In this document: one piece after another, positions 8,025 through 16,323 of the stretch
Layout of the letters: every line of letters begins with the position of its first letter
How positions within the stretch are numbered: position 1 is the first letter of the stretch
Assembly: GCA_038561985.1 (NCBI GenBank)
Contig: CP073276.1
Span: 1,488,001-1,552,000 of the forward strand
DNA: 64,000 bases
Source of the DNA: Petrimonas sulfuriphila
GTDB lineage: Bacteria; Bacteroidota; Bacteroidia; Bacteroidales; Dysgonomonadaceae
Reading direction: 5' to 3'
The notes under the pieces: generated by a model
Told to the model about the DNA's origin: nothing
Seen by the model: only the letters and a program-made list of their open reading frames with translations
Databases searched by the model: none
Translations under genes and position numbers: made by a program

Positions 8025-9049
8025 AAATAGCCGTTCTTGCCCCTATTGCCTGGAGGACACCTCCTCGCAAATATGGACCCTGGGAGCTGGTCGCTTCAAC
8101 CATTACCGAAGAACTGGTGAGAAGAGGATTCGATGTGACGCTTTTCGCAACCGGTGATTCCATTACCGGAGGGAAATTGTCGTATGCCTGCTCTCAAGGC
8201 TACGAGGAAGACAAAAATGTCGATCCGAAAGTAGCTGAATGCCTGCACATCAGCTCCCTGATGGAGCGGGCCGGTGAGTTTGATATCATTCACAATCACT
8301 TTGATTTTCTCCCCCTGACCTATTCAAGGTTGATTGAAACTCCAATGATAACCACCGTACACGGTTTTTCATCACCCAAGATTGTTCCCGTATACCAACG
8401 GTACAACGACATAAATCACTATGTATCCATCAGCTACTCCAATAGAAATGAACACCTGAGCTATATTGCCAATGTGTATAATGGAATCAATCCCCGAGAT
8501 TTTACGTTCTGTCCTGCTGTGGGAGATTATCTGCTGTATTTCGGCCGCATTCATCCCGACAAGGGTACGCGAGAAGCGATAGACATTGCTCTAAAAGCAA
8601 AAATGAAACTGATCATTGCAGGGTACATCCAGGATAACGATTACTACAAAAGGGAGGTGCATCCTTTTGTTGACGGCCGGCAGATAGCCTATGTGGGAAA
8701 TGCCGATCCCGTTCAACGGGATAAATTATTGGGCCAAGCCTATGCGTTGCTTCATCCGATTAACTTTGAAGAACCTTTTGGGTTAAGCGTTGCCGAAAGT
8801 ATGTTCTGCGGTACACCGGTTATCGCTTTTAATAAAGGATCGATGGAGGAACTGATCGAGCACGGGAAAAGTGGTTTTCTGGTCCGCAATGTGGATGAAG
8901 CCCTGGCGGTCTTACCCCGGATTGCGGGATTAGACCGAAGCAGCTGCCGGCAACATGCCCAGTCAAGATTCTCGATAGAAAGATCCACCGACGATTACCT
9001 GGAAGTGTACAAGAAGGTGCTATCGTTGCAGCGGGGTTGCACCTCTTAA
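8021..9049 (+). CDS. GT4 family glycosyltransferase
   Basis: A 342-residue retaining glycosyltransferase with GT-B fold. The acceptor domain begins MKIAVLAPIAWRTPP with the YGPWELV segment typical of a bacterial GT4 subgroup, and the donor domain has YFGRIHPDKGT and the complete E-x7-E motif in FEEPFGLSVAESMFCGTPV. The ATG at 8021 overlaps the upstream stop (ATGA); an ATG at 8006 would add five residues and is less likely. No membrane helix or signal peptide. It is cotranscribed with the GT4/toroid fusion and ends in a 4-bp overlap with the convergent GH130 gene. Sugar donor unknown. Confidence 0.85.
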   Translation: MKIAVLAPIAWRTPPRKYGPWELVASTITEELVRRGFDVTLFATGDSITGGKLSYACSQGYEEDKNVDPKVAECLHISSLMERAGEFDIIHNHFDFLPLTYSRLIETPMITTVHGFSSPKIVPVYQRYNDINHYVSISYSNRNEHLSYIANVYNGINPRDFTFCPAVGDYLLYFGRIHPDKGTREAIDIALKAKMKLIIAGYIQDNDYYKREVHPFVDGRQIAYVGNADPVQRDKLLGQAYALLHPINFEEPFGLSVAESMFCGTPVIAFNKGSMEELIEHGKSGFLVRNVDEALAVLPRIAGLDRSSCRQHAQSRFSIERSTDDYLEVYKKVLSLQRGCTS

Positions 9050-10512
9050 TTATTCAAAATCTTATTTAATAATTTACGGACATTAACCGTCATGAACCCC
9101 GAGCCGGTATCTGACAATCCGTAGGGAACAATAAGCTCATCATTATGGATGATGGACCCGCAGGAATAAACTACGTTGGGTACATATCCCTCTCTTTCTT
9201 CGTCGTTAGGGACAAGAAGGGGGTCCCTGAGCCTTCCGATTTCTTTTGTGGGGTCATCCAAATCGAGCAGAGTCGCTCCTAGGGAATACTGACGCATCGG
9301 CCCTACGCCATGCGTAATTACCAGCCAGCCTTCGGAGGTTTCAATCGGGGCGCCGCAGTTCCCGATCTGAATAAACTCCCAGGAGTATTTCGGTTCCTGT
9401 ATTTTGACAGGTGCCGGCCACACGTTTATGTTGTCTGAGAAGGCGATATAGCTGCTTATTCCGTCGATTCTGGACAACATGGCGTATTTGCCCTTGATTT
9501 TTCGGGGGAACAGCGCCAGGTTTTTATTCTGTGTCCCGTCGCCGTGAAGTGGTTTTATTTCAAACGTATAAAAATCTTTGGTCACGATTAGTTTCTGTAA
9601 AGCCGCATAGCCATCGTAGGCACTGTACGTGGCATAATAGGTTGTTTCACCGTCATCATCGGTAAACTTCACAAAGCGGGCATCCTCAATACCTTTCCGC
9701 TCGGTATAGGACGTGGGAAAAATTACGCGTTCCGATATGTGCGTATCGCGCGAGAAATGTATGGTGTAGTGCGAATCCGCCAACCAAATTATTTGCTTGA
9801 CGGAACGCTGTACCTCCTCTTCCAGGTTGCTGTTGTTTGCCAGATATTCATATACCGATTTCAATAACTCTCCATAGATAAACTTGTCTGTCAAGGAATC
9901 CATTACCGGTTTTATGACGAGTTCATCAACTCCCATCTCATGAAGCTTAGCGTGAAAGCTTTTTTTATCGTAGATGTGTCTTTTTGTTACTTCGGCACTG
10001 TCAACATGGTATCCCGCTTTTTCAAACTCCAGTTCTCCCCGGTGATTTATCACCCCTGTTTGGAACACAATACTTGATATGTGTCCTTCGCCGGTTGCGC
10101 GAAAACTGACTATAATTCGTTTTGATCCTTCACTCAGGCCGGTTTGATCTGGAGATTCAACAATTGAGGGATTGAAAAAAGCCGCAGAGCTGATAGAATA
10201 TTCCATGGAAAAATAGGAGCCGATCAGCAATTTCTTCACCATGCTGATCTGCTCGGGTTCAGTGAGTGTGTTAGTGACAATTTCCATCGCTTTGCTATAG
10301 TGCTTTATGAATTTGTGTGTCAGGTTACGGTGCCGTTTTGAGAACTCTCTCAACGTGTACATCAATGTTTTGTCCGCATCGCTTTCATCCATTTCCAATA
10401 CCTTTGTTATCAAAGCGCTTGTCCGCTCCTCACCCAAATCCAGAAAACGGATGATTACTTGTTTGTAATTGGAATAAAACTTATTGGGTAAGCGGTTGAT
10501 AATAATTTTCAT
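9046..10512 (-). CDS. GH130-type mannoside phosphorylase/hydrolase, long form
   Basis: A 488-residue cytosolic protein. The C-terminal about 350 residues form the five-bladed propeller of GH130: GIEDARF near residues 272-278 (family pattern G-x-E-D-x-R), LSRIDGISSYIAFSDN, and TSEGWLVITHGVG. An extra helical N-terminal region of about 150 residues makes it longer than characterised phosphorylases of 330-390 residues. GH130 enzymes act on beta-linked mannosides, most by phosphorolysis giving mannose 1-phosphate. Whether this one is a phosphorylase or hydrolase cannot be read from the sequence. It converges with two GT4 genes (4-bp overlap), suggesting turnover of the glycan they make. It has its own strong promoter at 10570-10601. 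Confidence 0.85.
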   Translation of the reverse strand: MKIIINRLPNKFYSNYKQVIIRFLDLGEERTSALITKVLEMDESDADKTLMYTLREFSKRHRNLTHKFIKHYSKAMEIVTNTLTEPEQISMVKKLLIGSYFSMEYSISSAAFFNPSIVESPDQTGLSEGSKRIIVSFRATGEGHISSIVFQTGVINHRGELEFEKAGYHVDSAEVTKRHIYDKKSFHAKLHEMGVDELVIKPVMDSLTDKFIYGELLKSVYEYLANNSNLEEEVQRSVKQIIWLADSHYTIHFSRDTHISERVIFPTSYTERKGIEDARFVKFTDDDGETTYYATYSAYDGYAALQKLIVTKDFYTFEIKPLHGDGTQNKNLALFPRKIKGKYAMLSRIDGISSYIAFSDNINVWPAPVKIQEPKYSWEFIQIGNCGAPIETSEGWLVITHGVGPMRQYSLGATLLDLDDPTKEIGRLRDPLLVPNDEEREGYVPNVVYSCGSIIHNDELIVPYGLSDTGSGFMTVNVRKLLNKILNN

Positions 10513-10569
10513 ACGATGTAGTATTTAAAAGAATTGGCAGGGGTTATTCTTCGGAATAGGACCCTGAAA

Positions 10570-10601
10570 CAAACTTACATCAATAAAAAGACATATTCAA
10601 A
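10570..10601 (-). promoter_or_regulatory. Promoter of the GH130 gene
   Basis: On the minus strand TTTG (10601-10598) is followed after 20 bp by TAAGTTTG (10577-10570), a near-perfect Bacteroidota -33/-7 pair. Transcription would start about 50 nt before the GH130 ATG. Confidence 0.75.
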
Positions 10602-10704
10602 TATCAACGCATAAAAATTCTCCAACCTTGTTAAGAAAAAGGGAGGATAATTGTCAAATTTCCGTTTTAGATGAAACGGTATGGTGCATCTGAAAATAAT
10701 ATGC

Positions 10705-10712
10705 TATTTTTG
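10705..10712 (+). promoter_or_regulatory. -7 box of the lipA-lipB promoter
   Basis: TATTTTTG fits TAnnTTTG. The in-frame GTG at 10712 lies inside this box, so lipA must start further down, at 10757/10760. No clear -33 TTTG was seen at the right distance. Confidence 0.6.
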
Positions 10713-10756
10713 TGGCACACTTTATTATTAATCACAGCAAAGAAAAATGTTACATC

Positions 10757-11599
10757 ATGATGCAAAGAAAACCCGACTGGCTTAAAATTGAGCTCCCTCA
10801 AGGGAAGCAATACCTCGATATAAAGGAAGTTATCGCAAGAAATAAACTCCACACCATTTGTGTGAGCGGCAAGTGTCCTAATCTGGCGGAATGCTGGGGA
10901 AACGGAACGGCAACATTTATGATTCTGGGAGAAATATGTACCCGTTCCTGTGGCTTCTGTGCTACGAAAACCGGCAAACCCTTACCGGTAGACTGGGATG
11001 AACTGGACAGGCTGGCCGACACAATTTCCAAAATGAACCTGAAACATTGTGTAATAACCAGTGTTGACAGAGATGACCTGAGGGATTATGGCGCGGAGTT
11101 CTGGGCGGAAACCATCAGGTACGTAAAGAAAAAGAATCCGGGAATTACCCTGGAAACACTGATTCCTGATTTTCTGGGAAAAGCAGAGCTTATTCATAAA
11201 GTAATCGATGCCGGCCCGGAGATAATCTCGCACAATATGGAAACTGTACGTAGGCTCACACCGCTGGTGCGTAGTCGCGCTAAATATGACATAAGCCTGA
11301 AAACCATTGAAACCGTGGCAAAAAGTAACAAAAGCAAACCAAAATCGGGAATGATGGTTGGTTTGGGAGAGACATCTGAGGAGGTAGTGCAAACTATGGA
11401 TGACCTGAGGGCTGTTGGATGCAAGGTGCTGACGATCGGGCAATACCTTCAGCCTACACGCAAGCATCTTCCGGTGAGTGAGTTTATATCCCCCGACCAG
11501 TTCAAGGAATACAAGAGGATAGGACTGGAAAAAGGATTCGAGTTTGTGGAAAGTGGCCCGTTGGTGCGTTCTTCCTACCGGGCAGAAAGGCACGTATAA
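10757..11599 (+). CDS. lipA: Lipoyl synthase
   Basis: A 280-residue radical SAM enzyme that inserts two sulfurs into protein-bound octanoyl groups of 2-oxoacid dehydrogenases and the glycine cleavage H protein. Both iron-sulfur sites are visible: the auxiliary cluster motif CVSGKCPNLAEC (C-x4-C-x5-C) and the radical SAM motif CTRSCGFC (C-x3-C-x2-C). The C-terminal RSSY carries the Ser that ligates the auxiliary cluster. The frame opens at 10712, but that codon overlaps the promoter, so the tandem ATG ATG at 10757/10760 is preferred. lipB follows 19 bp after the stop. Confidence 0.95.
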   Translation: MMQRKPDWLKIELPQGKQYLDIKEVIARNKLHTICVSGKCPNLAECWGNGTATFMILGEICTRSCGFCATKTGKPLPVDWDELDRLADTISKMNLKHCVITSVDRDDLRDYGAEFWAETIRYVKKKNPGITLETLIPDFLGKAELIHKVIDAGPEIISHNMETVRRLTPLVRSRAKYDISLKTIETVAKSNKSKPKSGMMVGLGETSEEVVQTMDDLRAVGCKVLTIGQYLQPTRKHLPVSEFISPDQFKEYKRIGLEKGFEFVESGPLVRSSYRAERHV

Positions 11600-11618
11600 A
11601 CGTTGGACTTTTCTACGT

Positions 11619-12335
11619 ATGGACAACAAAAAAGTAAGCTTTCAAAATCTTGGCCGCATTCGTTACAAAAAGGCCTGGGATTTGCAGGAAGAACTGTTTC
11701 AATCGGTGGTGGATGCAAAGGTTCATCACACCCTGCCCAAACCGCAATACCTGCTTTTTTGCGAACACGAGCCGGTGTATACCCTGGGAAAGAGTGGCAA
11801 CAGGCAGAATCTTCTTATTGCCGAACAGGTGTGTAGAAGCAAAAATATCGATTATTACCCCATCGACCGGGGTGGAGACATTACTTACCACGGTCCGGGA
11901 CAACTGGTAGCGTACCCCATCATAGATATGGAAGAGTTTCATGTCGGGGTAAAGGCATATGTTCATAAACTGGAGGAGGTGGTCATTCAAACTCTTCGGC
12001 CGTACGGAATTGCTGCGGAGAAGGACGAGAAAGCCATGGGGGTCTGGATCGATGCGCAACGTCCTGCCAAAGCCCGTAAGATCTGTGCCATTGGTGTGCG
12101 CACCAGCCGGTTTGTAACCATGCACGGCCTGGCGCTCAATGTAAACACCGATCTGACGTACTTCAACTACATCAATCCTTGCGGGTTTACCGACAGAGGA
12201 GTAACTTCCATGCAGAAGGAACTGGGTAGGGAAGTGGATTTTGAGGAAGTTTCGTACAGAATGAAAGCAGCATTCTCGGATGTGTTTGGAATGAAGGTGG
12301 TTGAGGAACTATGTAGTCCTACGCCGTCTTTTTGA
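11619..12335 (+). CDS. lipB: Lipoyl(octanoyl) transferase
   Basis: A 238-residue cytosolic acyltransferase moving octanoate from acyl carrier protein to lipoyl domains. Family blocks are RGGDITYHGPGQLVAYP, RKICAIGVRTSRFVTMHG (with the catalytic Lys) and YINPCGF (with the catalytic Cys). The open frame extends upstream into lipA, but MDNKKVSFQNLG at 11619 is the sensible start. It forms a two-gene lipoate biosynthesis operon with lipA. Confidence 0.94.
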   Translation: MDNKKVSFQNLGRIRYKKAWDLQEELFQSVVDAKVHHTLPKPQYLLFCEHEPVYTLGKSGNRQNLLIAEQVCRSKNIDYYPIDRGGDITYHGPGQLVAYPIIDMEEFHVGVKAYVHKLEEVVIQTLRPYGIAAEKDEKAMGVWIDAQRPAKARKICAIGVRTSRFVTMHGLALNVNTDLTYFNYINPCGFTDRGVTSMQKELGREVDFEEVSYRMKAAFSDVFGMKVVEELCSPTPSF

Positions 12336-12383
12336 TGGCTAGTCACTCTGCGGGATATGCCCGCCTGGTGGCGAGTATCGGGT

Positions 12384-12418
12384 AAAAAAACGGCATGATG
12401 TTCGAAAACATCATGCCG
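12384..12418 (-). terminator. Rho-independent terminator of the Ig-like lipoprotein gene
   Basis: Arms cggcatgatgt (12391-12401) and acatcatgccg (12408-12418) form an 11-12 bp stem with a tight loop. Read on the minus strand it is followed by seven T (12390-12384). Confidence 0.9.
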
Positions 12419-12449
12419 AAAACATATGTAGATCTGTTTAATTATAGCA

Positions 12450-12773
12450 TCAGCTTTTTTTCACTACTTTTACGGTAATGGTGCCTTTTACTTTGTTCTT
12501 GTCCGTAACCGCAATCGTGGTTTGACCTTCCTTCACTCCCGTAACTTTCACATCACTGTTAGTTACCGTGGCAGTGGCAATGGTTTTGTCAGCTTCTACA
12601 ACTGTAAATGGAGCGGTGCCGCCGCTTACCTTGACGGTTGCATCCTCAGTAACTTTCACTTCAACCGTTGAAGGAGTTAATGTCAGTTTTGGATCGGGCT
12701 GATCTTTTTTGTCACAAGCCACAAAAAAGAGCGATACAAGAAGTATGCTCATTATAGAACTTAGTCTTTTCAT
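12450..12773 (-). CDS. Small lipoprotein with one bacterial Ig-like domain
   Basis: A 107-residue protein with a lipoprotein signal (lipobox LFFVAC, Cys at residue 20) followed by a short acidic linker and a single all-beta domain of about 75 residues. The pattern of alternating beta strands with LTPSTVEVKV, then GGTAPFTV and VTGVKEGQTTIAVTDK matches the Big2-like fold. It is monocistronic, with its own terminator, between lipB and the bat operon. Function unknown; a surface or periplasmic anchor/adhesion role is possible. Unlike multi-domain relatives it has only the one Ig domain. Confidence 0.75.
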   Translation of the reverse strand: MKRLSSIMSILLVSLFFVACDKKDQPDPKLTLTPSTVEVKVTEDATVKVSGGTAPFTVVEADKTIATATVTNSDVKVTGVKEGQTTIAVTDKNKVKGTITVKVVKKS

Positions 12774-13260
12774 ACTTAAAACATTTAAAATTTGAAATTA
12801 ATTTAATGATTGTTCAAAAACGGCCAAAATTTTAGGCTGCCAAAAATTCGAATTTATTTCGGTCGTTTTAAAAATAGATGCGGAAAACTGAAAAACGCTG
12901 CATGGAAATGCTGTATTTAACCATGATTAACGTTGAAATGTGATTATGGAAAAGGAGTTTTAGCCTATAAAGTTGGGAGTACGCTCCTATTTGGCAAACA
13001 GATAACCCGTTTGAAAAAGATAAACAAGGGACGAAAAAGAGAGAACCCTCAATTTCAAAGCATAACCTTAAACATTTTTAACTGCGAAATCAACCGTAAC
13101 GATTTAACATTTCCTATTTTTGTGTTTCGAAAGCCGAAAGGCTTGTTTGGGGTTAACGGATGTTCTGAAAATAGGACCTTACTTGTTCTGCTTTTGGCTG
13201 ACAGCTACACTATATTTTCAGACATTTCCTTCAGTACCGTAAATTTAAATAGATTACAAT
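12774..13260. other. Intergenic region upstream of the bat operon
   Basis: About 490 bp between a divergent lipoprotein gene and moxR. It is AT-rich on its left. A 114-codon open frame (12933-13277) runs through it into moxR but lacks any recognisable feature and overlaps the moxR start, so I regard it as noncoding. A possible -7 box lies at 13115-13122. Confidence 0.55.
13115..13122 (+). promoter_or_regulatory. Candidate -7 box for the bat operon
   Basis: TATTTTTG matches TAnnTTTG, about 138 bp before the moxR ATG. No good -33 partner was found, so this is tentative. Confidence 0.4.
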
Positions 13261-14256
13261 ATGAGTCAAGTAGTTGATATCAAGGAGTTAAACGAGAGAA
13301 TTGAGCAGAAAAGCGCCTTTACCCAAACCCTGTTTACCGGAATGGATAAAGTGATTGTGGGACAGAAGCATTTGGTAGAGTCGCTTTTAATCGGACTGTT
13401 GTCCGACGGACATATCCTGCTTGAAGGGGTACCCGGGCTGGCAAAGACATTGGCCATAAAATCCCTGGCCCAACTGATCGAGGCAAAGTACAACCGTGTC
13501 CAGTTTACGCCCGACCTGTTGCCCGCCGACGTTGTTGGAACCATGATATACAGTCCCCGCAACGAAGAGTTTCAGGTCAAACACGGTCCGGTTTTTGCGA
13601 ATTTTGTGTTGGCAGACGAAATAAACCGTGCGCCTGCCAAGGTGCAGAGTGCGCTGCTTGAAGCCATGCAGGAACGTCAGGTCACTATCGGTGAAAAAAC
13701 CTATAAGTTGCCCAATCCTTTTCTGGTGATGGCTACGCAAAACCCGATTGAGCAAGAAGGGACCTATCCGTTGCCCGAAGCTCAAGTCGACCGTTTCATG
13801 CTGAAGGTGGTTATCGGTTATCCAACCCAGGAAGAAGAGAAACGCATCATCCGTCAGAATATTTTTGAGCCGGTAGCCATCGACAAGCCGGTAGTTTCTA
13901 CCGAAGAGATTTTGGAAGCACGTAAAGTGGTGCGCGATGTCTATATCGATGAAAAGATCGAACGTTACATAATCGATATTGTGTTCGCTACCCGTTTCCC
14001 CGACCAGTTCGGCTTAAAGGGCATGAAAGAGATGATCGGATTCGGTGCATCGCCGCGTGCGTCCATCAACCTGGCGCTGGCTGCCCGCACATTTGCCTTC
14101 ATCAAGCGCCGCGGTTATGTGATCCCCGAAGATATCCGTGCCGTTTGCCACGATGTCCTCCGACACCGCATCGGACTCACTTACGAGGCAGAGGCTAACA
14201 ACCTGACATCGGAAGAAATTGTCAGCGAAATCTTGAACAAGGTAGAGGTACCCTAA
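13261..14256 (+). CDS. MoxR-family AAA+ ATPase, first gene of the aerotolerance operon
   Basis: A 331-residue cytosolic ATPase. Walker A is EGVPGLAKT, Walker B/sensor regions include LADEINRAPAKVQSALLEAM, and ATQNPIEQEGTYPLPEAQ is the MoxR hallmark. MoxR proteins act as chaperone-like partners of von Willebrand factor A (VWA) proteins, inserting metal or assembling complexes. Here it is followed by DUF58, batA and batB, the VWA partners. Length and motifs are those of a full, intact family member. Confidence 0.93.
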   Translation: MSQVVDIKELNERIEQKSAFTQTLFTGMDKVIVGQKHLVESLLIGLLSDGHILLEGVPGLAKTLAIKSLAQLIEAKYNRVQFTPDLLPADVVGTMIYSPRNEEFQVKHGPVFANFVLADEINRAPAKVQSALLEAMQERQVTIGEKTYKLPNPFLVMATQNPIEQEGTYPLPEAQVDRFMLKVVIGYPTQEEEKRIIRQNIFEPVAIDKPVVSTEEILEARKVVRDVYIDEKIERYIIDIVFATRFPDQFGLKGMKEMIGFGASPRASINLALAARTFAFIKRRGYVIPEDIRAVCHDVLRHRIGLTYEAEANNLTSEEIVSEILNKVEVP

Positions 14257-14338
14257 TAATAACGGCCGGGAGGCCTGAAGAATGGGAGAGAGGACGATGT
14301 TGACAGGCGGCGCTTGCGTCTCAAAAAAATGAGAGTAA

Positions 14339-15208
14339 ATGGAAACCAGCGAATTACTAAAGAAAGTACGGCATATTGAAATAAAAGCACGGGGGTTGTC
14401 GCGGAATATTTTTGCGGGGCAATACCACTCAGCCTTTAAAGGACGCGGTATGGCATTTTCCGAAGTTCGCGAGTATCAATACGGTGACGATATGCGTGAC
14501 ATTGACTGGAACGTTACTGCCCGGTACAACCGTCCGTACGTGAAAATTTTCGAAGAAGAACGTGAGCTTACCGTGATGCTGCTTATTGATGTGTCGGAAA
14601 GCCTGGGTTTTGGATCGTCGGAGAAGATCAAGCGTGATACGGTAGCCGAGATCGCAGCAACGTTGGCGTTTTCAGCCATCCAGAACAACGATAAGATTGG
14701 TGTAATCTTTTTTACCGACAAGGTGGAAAAATTTATCCCGCCCAAGAAAGGAAGAAAACACATCCTTTTTATTATCCGTGAGATTCTGGGCTTTGAGCCA
14801 GAAAGTGCTGGAACCGACATCAACCTGGCGTTGCGTTACATGACCAATGCCATAAAGAAACGTTGTACCACATTTTTAATCTCCGATTTTATTGACACGG
14901 GCGACTACAAGCCTGCGCTGCGTATTGCCAACCGCAAACACGACATAGTCGCTATCCAGGTATACGATAAACTCAGCACACGGTTGCCGTCACTGGGGTT
15001 GATGAAGGTGAAAGATCCCGAATCCGGGGGCGAAATGTGGATAGATACGTCATCCGGAAACGTAAGGGACCATTATGCGAAATGGTGGCTGGACCGTCAG
15101 GCTGAGATGATGCTCACATTCAAGCAGAGCAGCGTGGATAACGTCTCCGTTTCAACGGAAGACGACTATGCGAAAGCATTATTGCTGTTGTTTCAAAGAA
15201 GGAGATAG
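14339..15208 (+). CDS. DUF58 protein of the aerotolerance operon
   Basis: A 289-residue cytosolic protein. The DUF58 signature lies at residues about 30-75 (REYQYGDDMRDIDWNVTARY) and is followed by a VWA-like fold with LLIDVSESLGFG, a DxSxS-type metal-binding loop. It sits between moxR and the membrane components, as in the Bacteroides fragilis operon. It probably cooperates with MoxR. Gap from moxR is 82 bp and contains only weak hairpins. Confidence 0.9.
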   Translation: METSELLKKVRHIEIKARGLSRNIFAGQYHSAFKGRGMAFSEVREYQYGDDMRDIDWNVTARYNRPYVKIFEEERELTVMLLIDVSESLGFGSSEKIKRDTVAEIAATLAFSAIQNNDKIGVIFFTDKVEKFIPPKKGRKHILFIIREILGFEPESAGTDINLALRYMTNAIKKRCTTFLISDFIDTGDYKPALRIANRKHDIVAIQVYDKLSTRLPSLGLMKVKDPESGGEMWIDTSSGNVRDHYAKWWLDRQAEMMLTFKQSSVDNVSVSTEDDYAKALLLLFQRRR

Positions 15209-15217
15209 GGGAAGAAG

Positions 15218-16279
15218 TTGGAATTTAGAAGAAATCAAGAAGTGGGAAAAAAGGTTCTGCATATATTACTGCCGTTATTTTTGCTGATAAGCATTACGCA
15301 CCGTTCTTTTGCGCAACGCGCTTCGGTGCAGGCAAGTGTTCAGCCCGCCGAAATTCAGATCGGTGAGCAGGCGCTTATCAACTTGAAGGTTATCGCCCCG
15401 AAGGACAAGACTATCCAGTTTCCTGTTTATCAGAAAGAAATCATTCCCGGACTGGAAGTGTTAACCATGCTCCCGCCCGATACCGTTATTGAGAACAATG
15501 TGGCCACCATGAATTTCAAATACGTGGTGACGTCGTTCGACTCCACGTTGTATTACGTCCCCCATATGCCCGTTTTCGACGGGACCGACACCATCTATTC
15601 CAACTCTTTCGGACTGAAGGTGACATCGCCTGTGCTGAAGGATTCCACAATAGCATACCTGGAAAAAATGAATACGGGACAAACCGATTCCATCGATTTC
15701 AAGCAACTTCAGCTTAACGACATAAAGCCGGTTCAAAAGCCGGCATTCGTATGGACGGATTATCTCTGGATACTCTGGATAGTGCTGGGTCTCATTTTGC
15801 TTCTGCTGCTGATTGGCCTGGTCATTGTCCTTGTACTCCGGAAAAAGAATAAAGGCTATTTCTTTATCCCGCCGCAAGTGTTGCCGCCGCATGTCCGTGC
15901 CCTTCAGGAGCTGGATAAACTCAAAGCCGGGAAAATCTGGCAACAGGGCCGGGAAAAAGAATTTTATACGAGGATCACCGATATCCTGCGGGTGTATATG
16001 TTTGAACGCTACAGGATAAATGCCATGGAGATGACTTCAGGCGAAATTCTCGTGGAAATAAGAAAAAGGTCGGAAGAAGATTCCGTTTACAACAACCTGG
16101 TTCAGATTCTTTCGGTAGCAGATATGGTGAAGTTCGCGAAGCATAAACCCTATATGGATGAGAACGACTTAAGTTTGATGAATGCCTATTTCTTTGTCAA
16201 CCAAACGCGCGAACCCGATCCGCTTCCCGATAAAAAAGAGCAGGAAAAGCTAAAGGAAGAGATTGATAAAGAAAAATAG
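15218..16279 (+). CDS. Exported/membrane protein of the bat operon, BatD-like N-terminus
   Basis: A protein of up to 353 residues with an N-terminal signal (…LLPLFLLISITHRSFAQ), an extracytoplasmic beta-rich region of about 150 residues similar in style to the start of BatD (VQPAEIQIGEQALINLKV), a single membrane helix at about residues 183-208, and a cytoplasmic tail ending in charged residues. The frame can start at TTG 15218 or GTG 15242; neither is ATG, and the GTG gives a more compact signal peptide. Downstream of DUF58 and upstream of batA. Precise role unknown; likely part of the same envelope complex. Confidence 0.75.
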   Translation: MEFRRNQEVGKKVLHILLPLFLLISITHRSFAQRASVQASVQPAEIQIGEQALINLKVIAPKDKTIQFPVYQKEIIPGLEVLTMLPPDTVIENNVATMNFKYVVTSFDSTLYYVPHMPVFDGTDTIYSNSFGLKVTSPVLKDSTIAYLEKMNTGQTDSIDFKQLQLNDIKPVQKPAFVWTDYLWILWIVLGLILLLLLIGLVIVLVLRKKNKGYFFIPPQVLPPHVRALQELDKLKAGKIWQQGREKEFYTRITDILRVYMFERYRINAMEMTSGEILVEIRKRSEEDSVYNNLVQILSVADMVKFAKHKPYMDENDLSLMNAYFFVNQTREPDPLPDKKEQEKLKEEIDKEK

Positions 16280-16323
16280 ACAAAAAAGACGAAAAGTCTG
16301 AAACATAAAGGCCTTACAAGAAT

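Noticed and set aside
12933-13277. 114-codon open frame between the Ig-like lipoprotein gene and moxR
   Set aside because: No signal, domain or conserved pattern; composition unlike a protein; it crosses a promoter-like box and overlaps the moxR start.
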